Positions 1 through 8,690 of a stretch of DNA of 64,000 nt are shown piece after piece. The notes beneath the pieces are model-generated. The model saw nothing but the letters and a program-made list of their open reading frames with translations, made no database searches and was not told the origin of the DNA. Both the position numbers and the translations under genes were made by a program. The stretch's first letter is position 1. Every line of letters starts with the position of its first letter. This DNA comes from Gammaproteobacteria bacterium (GTDB lineage Bacteria > Pseudomonadota > Gammaproteobacteria > Eutrophobiales > Eutrophobiaceae): the NCBI GenBank assembly GCA_004297165.1, contig SCUJ01000010.1, positions 5,001-69,000 of the forward strand, in the 5' to 3' direction.

Positions 1-1230
1 TTCCGGCAGCATCTCCTCGTTCTCGGCTATGGTCATGCTGTTGTATTGCAGGTTGTTACCCAACGATTCCCAAGCCGTGACGTTGTTTCGCAAATCACCG
101 GCAGTTTTGGAAATTAAGGCGAAGAACCTGCCGACAACAGTATTGGCCTCATTGTAGGGCCCCATCGCGTTGGTGCCGGAATTCATCCCTAGCTCCTTGC
201 GAATAGGACCATTGACGATGACGGTATTAGCCATGGAAGAGGTGGAGTTACCGAACGGTGCCTTGGTCGCGATTGCCAGCAGCAATGGCATGAATTGCGG
301 CTTGGCACCCACCATGACGGCGGTGATGGCAACCTTCTCCACGGTCAGTTCCCGGCGTCCTGGTGTGAAGGTGATTGTATTGATGACCTCATCCGGTTTA
401 TGACTGGTACCGGCAAGCATTTTCTTTACCCGCTCTTCGGTGGGGAGAATGATGGGATTGTAATCAGTCCACTCCTTGTCCTTGAACAATTGTTGCAGGT
501 TCTCTTCCGTATCCGGAGGAAGGAACCTGGGTTCATTTTCTATACTGGCTGTAGAACCAGTTATTTTTTCATTATCTGTCAGCGGTTTGGTCAGGGCATC
601 GACAATTGCCGTCATCACCGGCTTCTTGGACAATTGATCCTTGCCGGCGACGTAGGCCTTATGAACCGAGCGTGGCTGACCAGCAATAGGGAAGGGGAAA
701 GCAACGTACCTGATGGGCATGCCATTGGAGTATTTAAAATCATAATCCAGGGCGTAGGAAACAATGTTGATTCCCGCAGTAGCGACGGTAGGAACCCCCA
801 TCTGTTCCAGTGTTCTGGCATGTCGGCTCACGGCCGACACACAACCATTTCACTGGCCAGTGCCGATGATCGCGGCGTTGCCCTTCTCACTAATCTCCTT
901 CCACAAGGCTGGGTCATCCGTAAACATGTTGCCTTGGGTACGGCGTAAAACAGTCTTTACGCTGGGCATGTTTTCCTTGAACCAAACTTCCATTTCCTCG
1001 AACAACTGATAGGCGCCTTCAGGCCCGCCCCATTGGTTGTCCACCATATAGACAGTCTTGCCTTCCAGCGTATCGAGGCGCGGAGAAAGTGCCAATCGCA
1101 CGGCGAACTTCCCGGCGATCGCCGGATTCATCACTGTTATTTTTTCTCCTTCGGCATTCACCACAAGAGGCATGAGGAATGCCATGGTAAAACATATCAA
1201 GGATCTGAACGGTCTTTCATATGGCTTCAT
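1..1230 (-). CDS. UGSC-family exported selenoprotein, read through UGA (3' end outside window)
   Basis: The reading frame starts at ATG 1230, with an AAGGGGG ribosome site about 8 bases upstream. It runs 126 codons, meets UGA at 852-850, then stays open for 283 further codons to the window edge. The UGA is followed by Asn-Gly-Cys, giving U-N-G-C after IIGTGQ. This is the place of the U-G-S-C redox motif for which the UGSC family is named. Past the UGA the frame has family-like conserved text, e.g. NGPIRKELGMNSGTNAMGP (about residues 345-365). That argues against a chance open frame. Residues 1-27 (charged start, hydrophobic core ending LVVNAEG) look like a signal peptide, so the product should be periplasmic. 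A short hairpin follows the UGA (separate entry). The function of the family is not established; a thiol/selenol redox role is inferred from U-x-x-C. Alternatives are a nonsense mutation or a sequencing error from TGT/TGC. Confidence 0.8.
821..852 (-). promoter_or_regulatory. Sec UGA codon with candidate bacterial SECIS hairpin
   Basis: UGA lies at 852-850 in the minus-strand frame. Seventeen bases later comes the loop of a perfect 7-bp stem: TGTCGGC (839-833), loop CGTGA (832-828), GCCGACA (827-821). Bacterial SECIS elements recognised by SelB sit directly 3' of the UGA, with a small apical loop bearing an early G about 16-37 bases away. Both criteria are met here. The stem is coding sequence (VSAVSRH). 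Energetics and SelB binding were not computed. Confidence 0.65.
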
Positions 1231-1302
1231 ACAATTTCCCCCTTATTTGGTTAATCGGTTTTTATGAGTATAGTCTTAACACCTTACGGATTCAGATCGT
1301 AT

Positions 1303-2508
1303 TCAGTTTGTGGATCGCAAGGTGACCTTGGCAAATTTTCGCTTGCCGACAGCGATGACGTAAGTGGAACCCGTTTGTAGCTGGGTCTCTTTATCAGTTA
1401 CCTTGACGCCGTCGATCCGGACTGCCCCGGATTCCAACATCTTTATCGCCTCGGAGGTGCTGCCTGTCAAGCCGGCCTGTTTAATTGCCTTGGCAATCCA
1501 TAAGGATTCATCGCAGGCGAGAACTGACTCGGGAAGGTAATCCGGTAGATTGCCATGCCTGAACCGGTTGATGAATTCCTCCCTGGCGGCAAATGCGGCT
1601 TTACTGTTGTGGAATCTACTGACGATTTCGTCAGCCAGTAACATCTTGATGTCCCTGGGATTGGCGCCTTTACTCACGGATTCCCGATACTGCGCTATCT
1701 CCTGCAGGGGGCGGAAACTCAGTAATTCAAAATAGCGCCACATAAGATCGTCGGAAACCGACATAAGCTTGCCGTACATCTCATCAGGTTTCTCGTTGAT
1801 GGCGATGTAATTACCCAAGGATTTCGACATCTTCTGCACGCCATCCAACCCTTCGAGGATTGGCATGGTGATTATAACCTGGGGCTCCTGACCGTTTTCC
1901 TTCTGCAACTCGCGACCCACCAGCAAGTTGAATTTCTGATCCGTACCGCCCAATTCCACATCTGCGCGCATCGCTACGGAGTCATACCCCTGCATCAGTG
2001 GATAGAGAAACTCATGTATCGAGATGGGTTCATTGGCCGCGAAACGTTTCTTGAAATCGTCTCGCTCCAGCATCCTGGCGACAGTGTAACGCGATGCCAG
2101 CTTGATCATGCCGATTGAACCCAGTTCCACACCCCAACTGGAATTGAAACAGACTTCGGTCCGATCCGGGTCAAGAATCTTGAACACCTGCTCTCGATAG
2201 GTCCTGGCATTTGCCTCGATGTCCTCGCGAGTCAGTGGCTTGCGGGTGACGTTCCGGCCAGAAGGATCGCCGATGAGACCGGTGAAATCCCCGATTAGAA
2301 ACATGACATGATGGCCCAATTCCTGAAAATGGCGCAGCTTGTTGATTAATACGGTGTGGCCAAGATGCAGATCAGGCGCCGTCGGGTCGAACCCTGCCTT
2401 CACCCTCAGTGGAACGTTTTTATTTAATTTTTTCTCCAGATCCGATTCGAGCAGTATTTCTTCGGTCCCGCGTCTTATCAAATCCCAAGTGTCCTTATGC
2501 TGTGCCAT
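1303..2508 (-). CDS. tyrS: Tyrosyl-tRNA synthetase
   Basis: Cytoplasmic class I synthetase that charges tRNA-Tyr. The Rossmann catalytic half carries the HIGH-type motif HLGH (about residue 50) and the KMSKS loop ([11 protein letters not shown]). The C-terminal ~60 residues, ending near [14 protein letters not shown], form an S4-like RNA-binding domain. I start at ATG 2508 ([10 protein letters not shown], 401 aa) because this matches the usual N-terminus of the family. An in-frame upstream extension to 2559 ([10 protein letters not shown]) reads like leader sequence. The gene is divergent from the M23 peptidase gene and lies just upstream of the selenoprotein gene on the same strand. The tyrS-M23-anmK-erpA neighbourhood is typical of Gammaproteobacteria. 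No T-box or other leader control was seen. Confidence 0.95.
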   Translation of the reverse strand: MAQHKDTWDLIRRGTEEILLESDLEKKLNKNVPLRVKAGFDPTAPDLHLGHTVLINKLRHFQELGHHVMFLIGDFTGLIGDPSGRNVTRKPLTREDIEANARTYREQVFKILDPDRTEVCFNSSWGVELGSIGMIKLASRYTVARMLERDDFKKRFAANEPISIHEFLYPLMQGYDSVAMRADVELGGTDQKFNLLVGRELQKENGQEPQVIITMPILEGLDGVQKMSKSLGNYIAINEKPDEMYGKLMSVSDDLMWRYFELLSFRPLQEIAQYRESVSKGANPRDIKMLLADEIVSRFHNSKAAFAAREEFINRFRHGNLPDYLPESVLACDESLWIAKAIKQAGLTGSTSEAIKMLESGAVRIDGVKVTDKETQLQTGSTYVIAVGKRKFAKVTLRSTN

Positions 2509-2633
2509 TCGTGCAACCATCATGAATAAAACATGTAGCTTACCATAGAGCCAATCCACTCAGGATCTGCAAGTTTGATTGACTGGATCACGAACTCCAG
2601 CTATCGTTCTTTTAAAATATTCTCGTCTGAACC

Positions 2634-4106
2634 GTGAGTTACATAAAAGATTTCAATTCAAACTCAACTCAAGCGCCTATTGCCGTGAACCGGACTCCAA
2701 TAACTGCCGCTTCAATACACACGATGCCATTGTTGTCAGGCTTGATCCTGGTGACAGCATGGATCTCATTCGCCTGGCTTTACCCTACTTTGGAAAATGA
2801 CCCAATTCATTCATACGATAAGGGTGCTGACTTATCGATACGCCAGGTAAGACACTTTGAAAACAAAGCCCTCCCAACACACCTGGAAAATAAGCTTGCT
2901 ACTGATTATAAACCCAAGGTGGTGGACAAAACTGAAGGGCCGGCCCCATGGCGTACTGTAAAAGTACAGAAGGGTGACAATATGTCGTTGATCTTCAAGC
3001 GTATCAAACAATCTCCAGCCGTTCTCCACGCCATCATGTCCACCGGTAACCATTCCGAAAAACTCATGCAGCTGATGCCGGGAGACGAGATAAATTACCA
3101 GGTTTTGGATAATCAGTTGATGGTGCTCCGTGTCGATCCCGAACCCGGCACCACCTTGCTTTTCGAGAAGATCCCTGATGGATTCACCAGTCAGAAGATC
3201 ATCACCGAGCTAACAACTACCACGCGGGATGTGCAGGGCGTCATCACAGATTCGTTGTTTCTGGCCGGGCAACAGGCCGGTCTCTCGGATAATCTCATCA
3301 TGCGGCTGGTTGAAATCTACGGTTGGGATATAGACTTCGCGCTTGAAATCCGCAACGGAGATCACTTCAGGGTGCTTTATGAGGAGCAATTCCTCGATGG
3401 AGAGAAGGTGCGCGACGGTAATATACTCGTTGCGGAATTCGTGAATAAAGGTAAATCCTATCGCGCCGTACGTTATACAAATCCAGAGGGCGAGACCGGA
3501 TTTTTCAATGAACAAGGCTATAGCATGCGCAAGGCATTCCTGCGAACCCCGGTAAAATTCAACCGGATAAGCTCATTGTTCAATCCAAACAGAAAACATC
3601 CCATACTCAATACGATAAGGGCCCACAAGGGGGTGGATTACGCCGCCCCGACCGGAACACCGGTCAAGGCGACAGGAGATGGTACGGTGATGTCAGCGGG
3701 GAGAAATGACGGATATGGGAATGCAGTAATTATTCGCCATGCCGGCACCTATGAGACCTTGTACGCCCATCTCTCCCGCTTTGCCAACGGCATGACCCGC
3801 GGGAAACATGTTCGCCAAGGTGACATCATCGGCTATGTCGGACAAACGGGACTGGCAAGCGGACCCCATCTGCATTATGAATTTCGCATAAACGGAGTGC
3901 ATCGTAATCCATTGACGGTTGAATTGCCGAAGGCATTGCCAATACCTGACAAATACCGACAGCACTTCCAATCGCAGACCGGTACGTTAATCGCAAAATT
4001 GAACTCCTCAGTACCAGCCACAATCGCCAGCAAAGACTCTCCAGATCAGGACAACCTGATCCTGGCCCTGAAAGAGAAAGACCGTCATTCGACAACTGTG
4101 CATTAG
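2634..4106 (+). CDS. M23 family peptidoglycan endopeptidase (MepM-like)
   Basis: Murein DD-endopeptidase expected to cut peptide cross-links during cell-wall growth. One N-terminal membrane anchor (about residues 31-50, MPLLSGLILVTAWISFAWLY) places the rest in the periplasm. Next come an OapA/LysM-like segment around residue 105 (TVKVQKGDNMSLIF), a middle region seen in MepM proteins, and a C-terminal LytM domain with HKGVDYAAP (zinc ligands H-x3-D) and the second zinc motif HLHYEF near residue 420. All expected zinc ligands are present. The start is GTG 2634 without a clear ribosome site; ATG 2724 is possible but would leave the anchor at the extreme N-terminus. The next gene, anmK, follows after 15 bases, which links wall cutting to recycling of released anhydro-muropeptides. 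Confidence 0.9.
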   Translation: MSYIKDFNSNSTQAPIAVNRTPITAASIHTMPLLSGLILVTAWISFAWLYPTLENDPIHSYDKGADLSIRQVRHFENKALPTHLENKLATDYKPKVVDKTEGPAPWRTVKVQKGDNMSLIFKRIKQSPAVLHAIMSTGNHSEKLMQLMPGDEINYQVLDNQLMVLRVDPEPGTTLLFEKIPDGFTSQKIITELTTTTRDVQGVITDSLFLAGQQAGLSDNLIMRLVEIYGWDIDFALEIRNGDHFRVLYEEQFLDGEKVRDGNILVAEFVNKGKSYRAVRYTNPEGETGFFNEQGYSMRKAFLRTPVKFNRISSLFNPNRKHPILNTIRAHKGVDYAAPTGTPVKATGDGTVMSAGRNDGYGNAVIIRHAGTYETLYAHLSRFANGMTRGKHVRQGDIIGYVGQTGLASGPHLHYEFRINGVHRNPLTVELPKALPIPDKYRQHFQSQTGTLIAKLNSSVPATIASKDSPDQDNLILALKEKDRHSTTVH

Positions 4107-4121
4107 AATTACGCCAATGCC

Positions 4122-5222
4122 ATGCTCTACATCGGTCTCATGTCTGGAACCAGCATGGATGCTGTCGATGCCGCGCTGGTTCAATTCAATCAAAATTCTA
4201 CCCAACTACTGGCCTATGAAGAATACCCGCTGGATCCGGGGATTCGTCGAGGTGTCAGGAACCTCTCGGGTGCCTCCTCCATAAATGAAGTATGCCGGTA
4301 TGACGCCATACTCGGCAACCTCTTCGCTGAAGCCGCGCTTAACCTTATTCAAAAAGCCGGGATAACTCCTGATAGCATCACAGCGATAGGCAGTCACGGC
4401 CAGACCGTTCTGCATCTGCCTGTCCACGATTACCCTGTGACCATTCAGATCGGGGATCCGAACATCATCGCCTATAAAACTGGTAAAACCACTGTCGCCG
4501 ACTTCCGGCGGATGGACATCGCGGCAGGGGGTCAAGGCGCTCCTCTCGCCCCGGCATTCCATGAATATCTCTTCCGTGATAATCAACGCCAATATGTGAT
4601 CCTAAATATAGGCGGGATCGCCAACATTACGGTATTGCCCGCGCAACCTGATATCCCTGCATCAGGGTTCGACACGGGACCGGGTAATGGCCTGCTCGAC
4701 GATTGGAATCATCTGCACAACGGAACCGACATGGATAAAGACAGCGCGTGGGCGTCAGGAGGCACTGTCGATCAGGCGCTTCTGAAGCAATTCATGGCGG
4801 ATCCCTACTTCGATGCAGACCCGCCTAAAAGCACTGGTCGGGATTACTTCAATCTGGCCTGGATACGATCACAAATCGGACGAGAAGGCGGTAATATTGA
4901 ATCTCGTGATGTCATGGCGACACTCCTCAACCTGACGATAAATAACATCGTGACCGCCATCGGGAGGCACGCCCCTGATACCCAGACAGTCATCGTGTGT
5001 GGCGGGGGAGCGCGGAATAGAGTGCTACTTGCCCAACTCAAGCTGGCGCTTGGAGGCAGGCAGATAATTACTACCGCCGACAAGGGCTACAACCCAGATG
5101 CAATAGAGGCGATGACATTTGCATGGCTTGCCAAACGTCGCCTGGATCTCAAACGTGGGAATCTGCCAACCGTTACCGGCGCGGGGAAAGAAGTAATACT
5201 TGGTGCAGTTTACCAGTCTTAA
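4122..5222 (+). CDS. anmK: Anhydro-N-acetylmuramic acid kinase
   Basis: Phosphorylates and opens 1,6-anhydro-MurNAc to MurNAc-6-phosphate in cell-wall recycling, in the cytoplasm. The start MLYIGLMSGTSMDAVDAAL is the diagnostic AnmK N-terminus (phosphate-1 loop of the ASKHA fold). GSHGQTVLH near residue 92, VILNIGGIANIT (about 160), FDTGPGN (about 185) and VCGGGARN (about 290) are further signature segments. The length of 366 aa is normal. It follows the M23 peptidase gene by 15 bases and converges on erpA. No sign of damage. Confidence 0.96.
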   Translation: MLYIGLMSGTSMDAVDAALVQFNQNSTQLLAYEEYPLDPGIRRGVRNLSGASSINEVCRYDAILGNLFAEAALNLIQKAGITPDSITAIGSHGQTVLHLPVHDYPVTIQIGDPNIIAYKTGKTTVADFRRMDIAAGGQGAPLAPAFHEYLFRDNQRQYVILNIGGIANITVLPAQPDIPASGFDTGPGNGLLDDWNHLHNGTDMDKDSAWASGGTVDQALLKQFMADPYFDADPPKSTGRDYFNLAWIRSQIGREGGNIESRDVMATLLNLTINNIVTAIGRHAPDTQTVIVCGGGARNRVLLAQLKLALGGRQIITTADKGYNPDAIEAMTFAWLAKRRLDLKRGNLPTVTGAGKEVILGAVYQS

Positions 5223-5234
5223 CTTGACACCATA

Positions 5235-5594
5235 TCAGGCTGTAAACGATGAGCCACACCCGCAAGTCGTTGTGGCATTTGGATTCTTGATTACGAACTG
5301 CGCCCCTTCGAGCCCCTCCGTGTAATCGATCTCGGCGCCAGTCAGGTATTGCATACTCATTGGGTCAATTAATAGTCGCACCCCATTTTTATCCACGATG
5401 GTATCGCCATCGGATGTATTCTCTTCGAAAGTAAAACCATACTGGAAACCCGAGCAGCCGCCACCAGAAATAAAAACCCTCAACATCAGCGCATCGTTAC
5501 CCTCTTCTTCAATCAGAGATCTAACTTTACTGGCAGCGGCTTCGGTAAAAACCACCGGGTCGAATGTTTGTTCAAGAGATTCGGCTTGCTGCAT
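5235..5594 (-). CDS. erpA: Iron-sulfur cluster insertion protein ErpA
   Basis: A-type Fe-S carrier that delivers clusters to apo-proteins such as isoprenoid-synthesis enzymes and dehydrogenases. At 119 aa it has the HesB/IscA fold with the three conserved cysteines: one in [12 protein letters not shown] and the CGCGSSF pair near the C-terminus. Position beside anmK, converging with it, is the usual gammaproteobacterial place for erpA rather than iscA, which would sit in an isc operon. The start at ATG 5594 gives the normal length. Confidence 0.93.
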   Translation of the reverse strand: MQQAESLEQTFDPVVFTEAAASKVRSLIEEEGNDALMLRVFISGGGCSGFQYGFTFEENTSDGDTIVDKNGVRLLIDPMSMQYLTGAEIDYTEGLEGAQFVIKNPNATTTCGCGSSFTA

Positions 5595-5677
5595 GATTCG
5601 CTCAACCTAGGTTAATTTTAGTGAATATAAATTATACAGCGGGACTAAGGCAAAAACCAAGTATTTGACTCGGGTAT

Positions 5678-6091
5678 TTAGTCGGCTTCCAAGATTCGCC
5701 CTTGATTCATTGTGGATGATTCGGCTGCAGAGACTGGATTGTGAACAAGCTTACCGTTAACCTCAGCACCTATTGCCATTTCGATTAGATAATAATAAAC
5801 ATTGCCGGTCACTCTGGCTTTAGAAGAAAGTTCCACATGCTCTCCACCATGCACATCGCCAATGACCACACCATTGATTACAACATAGGGGACATTCACC
5901 TCTCCTTCAATCCTGCCATGTTCATTCAGTGAAAGCAGGGATTTGCCATCATTTTCAGCATGTACATTTCCCCTGATCACGCCTTCGACGTGCAAACCGC
6001 CGGAAAAACGAATATCTCCCTGAATCGTAGTATCCGGACCAATGAGCGTTCCAATACTCGCTGTCCGATGTCCTGATTTACGTCCCCACAT
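5678..6091 (-). CDS. Bactofilin (polymer-forming cytoskeletal protein)
   Basis: Small right-handed beta-helix protein that self-assembles into filaments and recruits wall enzymes. The central region is a run of short hydrophobic beta-rungs (IQGDIRFSGGLHVEGVIRGN, then VVINGVVIGDVHGG). I start at ATG 6091 (MWGRKSGHRTASIG, 137 aa) because AGGAGA lies 8 bases upstream; an ATG at 6127 would lack this and deepen overlap with the previous gene. The gene overlaps the end of the coiled-coil protein gene by 14 bases, so the two are probably co-translated. Confidence 0.9.
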   Translation of the reverse strand: MWGRKSGHRTASIGTLIGPDTTIQGDIRFSGGLHVEGVIRGNVHAENDGKSLLSLNEHGRIEGEVNVPYVVINGVVIGDVHGGEHVELSSKARVTGNVYYYLIEMAIGAEVNGKLVHNPVSAAESSTMNQGRILEAD

Positions 6092-6815
6092 TCTGCTGCT
6101 CTCCTGACAGGATTGCCTGCCAGTCATAGGAATTTATGATCGGCGAGATCTTGGAGTCATTTGCCTGTAAACGAATCACCACCTTTCTCGGTTCAAATCC
6201 ATCCGGCAAGACGAAGACATTTTGAAACCTTAAATAATTTCTGAAGTTATAACTGAGGTCCGGCGTCCCCTCCTCGGCAATATCCTGGATATCGTACCGC
6301 TTGATCTTGGCGTCCAGCAGACCTTCCACCGAGATATTTAGAACACCTTTGGCAACTGTAACATCTTTAGCCAAGTGGGTTAATACCACCTTGATTCTAT
6401 ATGTTCTAGGCGTGGTTAACGAATCTATGTGCACACGTTGTATGTTAAGTCCGGTTATGTCTTTGGTCGCATCCATCACTCCCTGATAGAACTCCAGTTC
6501 TCGTTTAAGCTGATACAGTTCCTCTTGGATCATACGATCTTCCGCCTGCATGAGCGCGATCGTCTCCCGATCGACTGTAGCCGACTGCTCCAGCACCAGA
6601 ATTTGTTCCTTTAATTTCTTGTTAGATTCCTCAAGTTCACGTTTTTCCATCACAGTTTTCTGGAAATCGAGACCATCATTGATATTGTTGCGTATGAGCG
6701 CCCAATGGCTCCGATCGAGGGAAAACCACACCACCATTGCACTAAGCATGCTCAAAACGATCACCGCGAGCGCCCACTGCATGGGACGGTGACTCTTTAT
6801 CGTCAATCTCGGCAC
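6078..6815 (-). CDS. Single-pass membrane protein with coiled coil (DUF6776-like)
   Basis: 245 aa. A short basic N-terminus is followed by one membrane helix (about residues 13-31, WALAVIVLSMLSAMVVWFSL), then a strong heptad-rich coiled coil (about 45-115, e.g. KRELEESNKKLKEQILVLEQ) and a C-terminal beta-rich domain (about 120-240). This build and its position directly upstream of a bactofilin match an uncharacterised gammaproteobacterial family that I believe is DUF6776. It may anchor or regulate the bactofilin filament at the inner membrane; that role is inferred from gene order only. Confidence 0.75.
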   Translation of the reverse strand: MPRLTIKSHRPMQWALAVIVLSMLSAMVVWFSLDRSHWALIRNNINDGLDFQKTVMEKRELEESNKKLKEQILVLEQSATVDRETIALMQAEDRMIQEELYQLKRELEFYQGVMDATKDITGLNIQRVHIDSLTTPRTYRIKVVLTHLAKDVTVAKGVLNISVEGLLDAKIKRYDIQDIAEEGTPDLSYNFRNYLRFQNVFVLPDGFEPRKVVIRLQANDSKISPIINSYDWQAILSGEQQNVGT

Positions 6816-6922
6816 GGTATCATGCGTTTAAAATCTGTAGTGACTCGAAGCGTATATATTCGAGGTTCCTAGGCTTCTACCATAGTAGACTTTCCTGGCC
6901 AAGAGATCGAATAGCAGACTAC

Positions 6923-6950
6923 AAGAACAAAAAAGCGGCCGAAGCCGCTT
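6923..6950 (-). terminator. Intrinsic terminator with UUCG tetraloop
   Basis: On the minus strand AAGCGGC, loop TTCG, GCCGCTT, running into six T residues. The plus strand lacks a T-run after the stem, so it acts on minus-strand transcripts. Confidence 0.65.
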
Positions 6951-7016
6951 ATACAAGATGAAAAAATTTATAATAATAATTATGTTTGATCCATATATAG
7001 TATTTACATATGCATC
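6924..7016 (-). ncRNA. Candidate small RNA, about 93 nt
   Basis: In the 301-base gap between two divergent genes, the minus strand carries a good sigma-70 promoter (7051-7023) followed about 75 bases later by a strong intrinsic terminator (6950-6929). No plausible protein lies between: the ATGs are followed quickly by stops. The transcript would be AT-rich with a UUCG-capped terminator. It would stop before reaching the next minus-strand gene, so the terminator is not explained by a neighbouring mRNA. Target and expression are unknown. Confidence 0.4.
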
Positions 7017-7022
7017 ATAGCC

Positions 7023-7051
7023 AGAATAATTTAAGGGGATTAGTCAGTCAA
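7023..7051 (-). promoter_or_regulatory. Sigma-70-type promoter for candidate small RNA
   Basis: Read on the minus strand: -35 TTGACT (7051-7046), 17-base spacer, -10 TATTCT (7028-7023). Predicted start near 7016. Confidence 0.45.
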
Positions 7052-7116
7052 GTTTCTGACATTACAATTTTTTAGACCTGATGAAAGAAAGTTACTCACT
7101 CATATAATAATTTCCA

Positions 7117-8403
7117 GTGGATAAAAATAACAAACTGTTTGATAAGGCAAAAAAATTCATTCCCGGTGGAGTAAATTCACCGGTGCGGGCGTTCCGATCG
7201 GTAGGAGGGTCGCCCGTGTTCTTCAGCAAAGGAAATGGTGCCTATCTATATGATGTCGAAGATCGATCCTATATCGATTACGTTTGCTCATGGGGGCCGG
7301 TGGTCCTTGGGCATGCTGATCCGGAGGTTGTCCGCGTGGTCTGTGAGGCTGCAAGGATGGGCCTGAGTTTCGGAGCGCCAACCGAAATCGAGCTTAGTCT
7401 GGCTGAAAAGATCTGCGAGCTCATGCCGAACATAGAAAAGATTCGCATGGTAAATTCAGGCACCGAAGCCGCCATGAGCGCGATTAGATTGGCGCGTGGT
7501 TATACCGGCCGGGATAAAATAATCAAGTTCGAGGGGTGCTACCATGGCCATGCGGATGGCCTGCTTGTCAAAGCCGGATCAGGCGCCCTGACATTCGGCG
7601 TTCCAACATCCCTTGGTGTGCCGCAGGATTTCGCGCGACAGACAATCACACTCACCTATAACGATTGCGACGAGATCATCGAGTATTTCAATCAGTCAGG
7701 TGAACAAATCGCTGCGATCATAGTAGAACCGGTCGCCGGCAACATGAATTGCATACTTCCAAAACCGGAGTTCTTGCTTACCCTGCGACAGCTTTGCGAC
7801 AGGCATAACTGCCTGCTCATATTTGATGAAGTCATGACGGGTTTTCGCGTGGCTTTGGGCGGCGCCCAGGCAATATACAATATCCGCCCGGATCTGACCG
7901 TTCTCGGCAAGATTATCGGCGGAGGTATGCCAGTGGGCGCGTTCGGCGGGCGTGCCGAGATAATGGATAAACTCGCCCCGGAAGGACCTGTTTATCAGGC
8001 CGGAACATTATCCGGGAACCCGGTAGCAATGAACGCAGGTCTGGCGACCTTGAAGATCGTTTCCCGGCCAGGTTTTTATGCCGAGCTTGCGAAAAAGGTT
8101 GATATCCTCATGAAGGGCCTGCGCGAATTGGCCAGGCAAGCGCATATCCCGTTCGCTACCAATCAGATTGGCGGTATGTTCGGTTTCTTTTTTACTACAG
8201 AAGCTCAGGTGGACAGTTACACCAAGGTCTTGGCTTGTGACACTGGCCACTTCCGCACTTTTTTTCATGGCATGTTGTCACGCGGGATTTACTTTGCCCC
8301 TTCCCCGTTTGAAGCCGGCTTTATGTCAGCCGCACACTCGCAGGCTGATCTGGCCATGACATTGAATGCTGCTAAGGAAGTGTTCGTCACAATGCAAAGA
8401 TAG
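7117..8403 (+). CDS. hemL: Glutamate-1-semialdehyde 2,1-aminomutase
   Basis: PLP enzyme that converts glutamate-1-semialdehyde to 5-aminolevulinate, the last step of the C5 route to heme. 428 aa, full length. It begins with family text ([18 protein letters not shown]) and has [29 protein letters not shown] and [13 protein letters not shown]. The PLP-binding lysine is K265 in [17 protein letters not shown]. The start is GTG 7117 with no clear ribosome site; a TATAAT at 7103-7108 lies so close that a leaderless transcript is possible. Confidence 0.96.
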   Translation: MDKNNKLFDKAKKFIPGGVNSPVRAFRSVGGSPVFFSKGNGAYLYDVEDRSYIDYVCSWGPVVLGHADPEVVRVVCEAARMGLSFGAPTEIELSLAEKICELMPNIEKIRMVNSGTEAAMSAIRLARGYTGRDKIIKFEGCYHGHADGLLVKAGSGALTFGVPTSLGVPQDFARQTITLTYNDCDEIIEYFNQSGEQIAAIIVEPVAGNMNCILPKPEFLLTLRQLCDRHNCLLIFDEVMTGFRVALGGAQAIYNIRPDLTVLGKIIGGGMPVGAFGGRAEIMDKLAPEGPVYQAGTLSGNPVAMNAGLATLKIVSRPGFYAELAKKVDILMKGLRELARQAHIPFATNQIGGMFGFFFTTEAQVDSYTKVLACDTGHFRTFFHGMLSRGIYFAPSPFEAGFMSAAHSQADLAMTLNAAKEVFVTMQR

Positions 8404-8517
8404 AGTGAAGTTGTAGTCCAAAAGGCTTTATTGCTGAAACCTGAATTAGGTACGGAAAATATCTACTGAAGAACTTTAAGTTTATTTCCTAATTTTCCAA
8501 CCGGAAAAAGAAAATAC

Positions 8518-8546
8518 TTGTTATAGATAGTACCCTTACATAAAAT
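8518..8546 (+). promoter_or_regulatory. Candidate promoter upstream of the hopanoid cyclase gene
   Basis: TTGTTA (8518-8523), 17-base spacer, TAAAAT (8541-8546). It lies in the 287-base gap 8404-8690 and would give a leader of about 140 bases. Nothing else was recognised in that gap. Confidence 0.35.
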
Positions 8547-8690
8547 TAGTCGGCTATTTAGGGGGAAACTGCAGTGCTCGAACAGCAACTTATTGATCTA
8601 GCGGTAGATTTATAAGATTGCAGGGGTGTTTTTTACTGTTATTTTTTCATCTTTGTACCGCGACAGTTCGATTAAGTAGGTTAAAGACTC

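Noticed and set aside
850-1230. A complete 126-aa gene ending at the UGA
   Set aside because: The same frame continues with conserved family sequence for 283 codons, so the UGA is more likely read as Sec or is a mutation than a true gene end.
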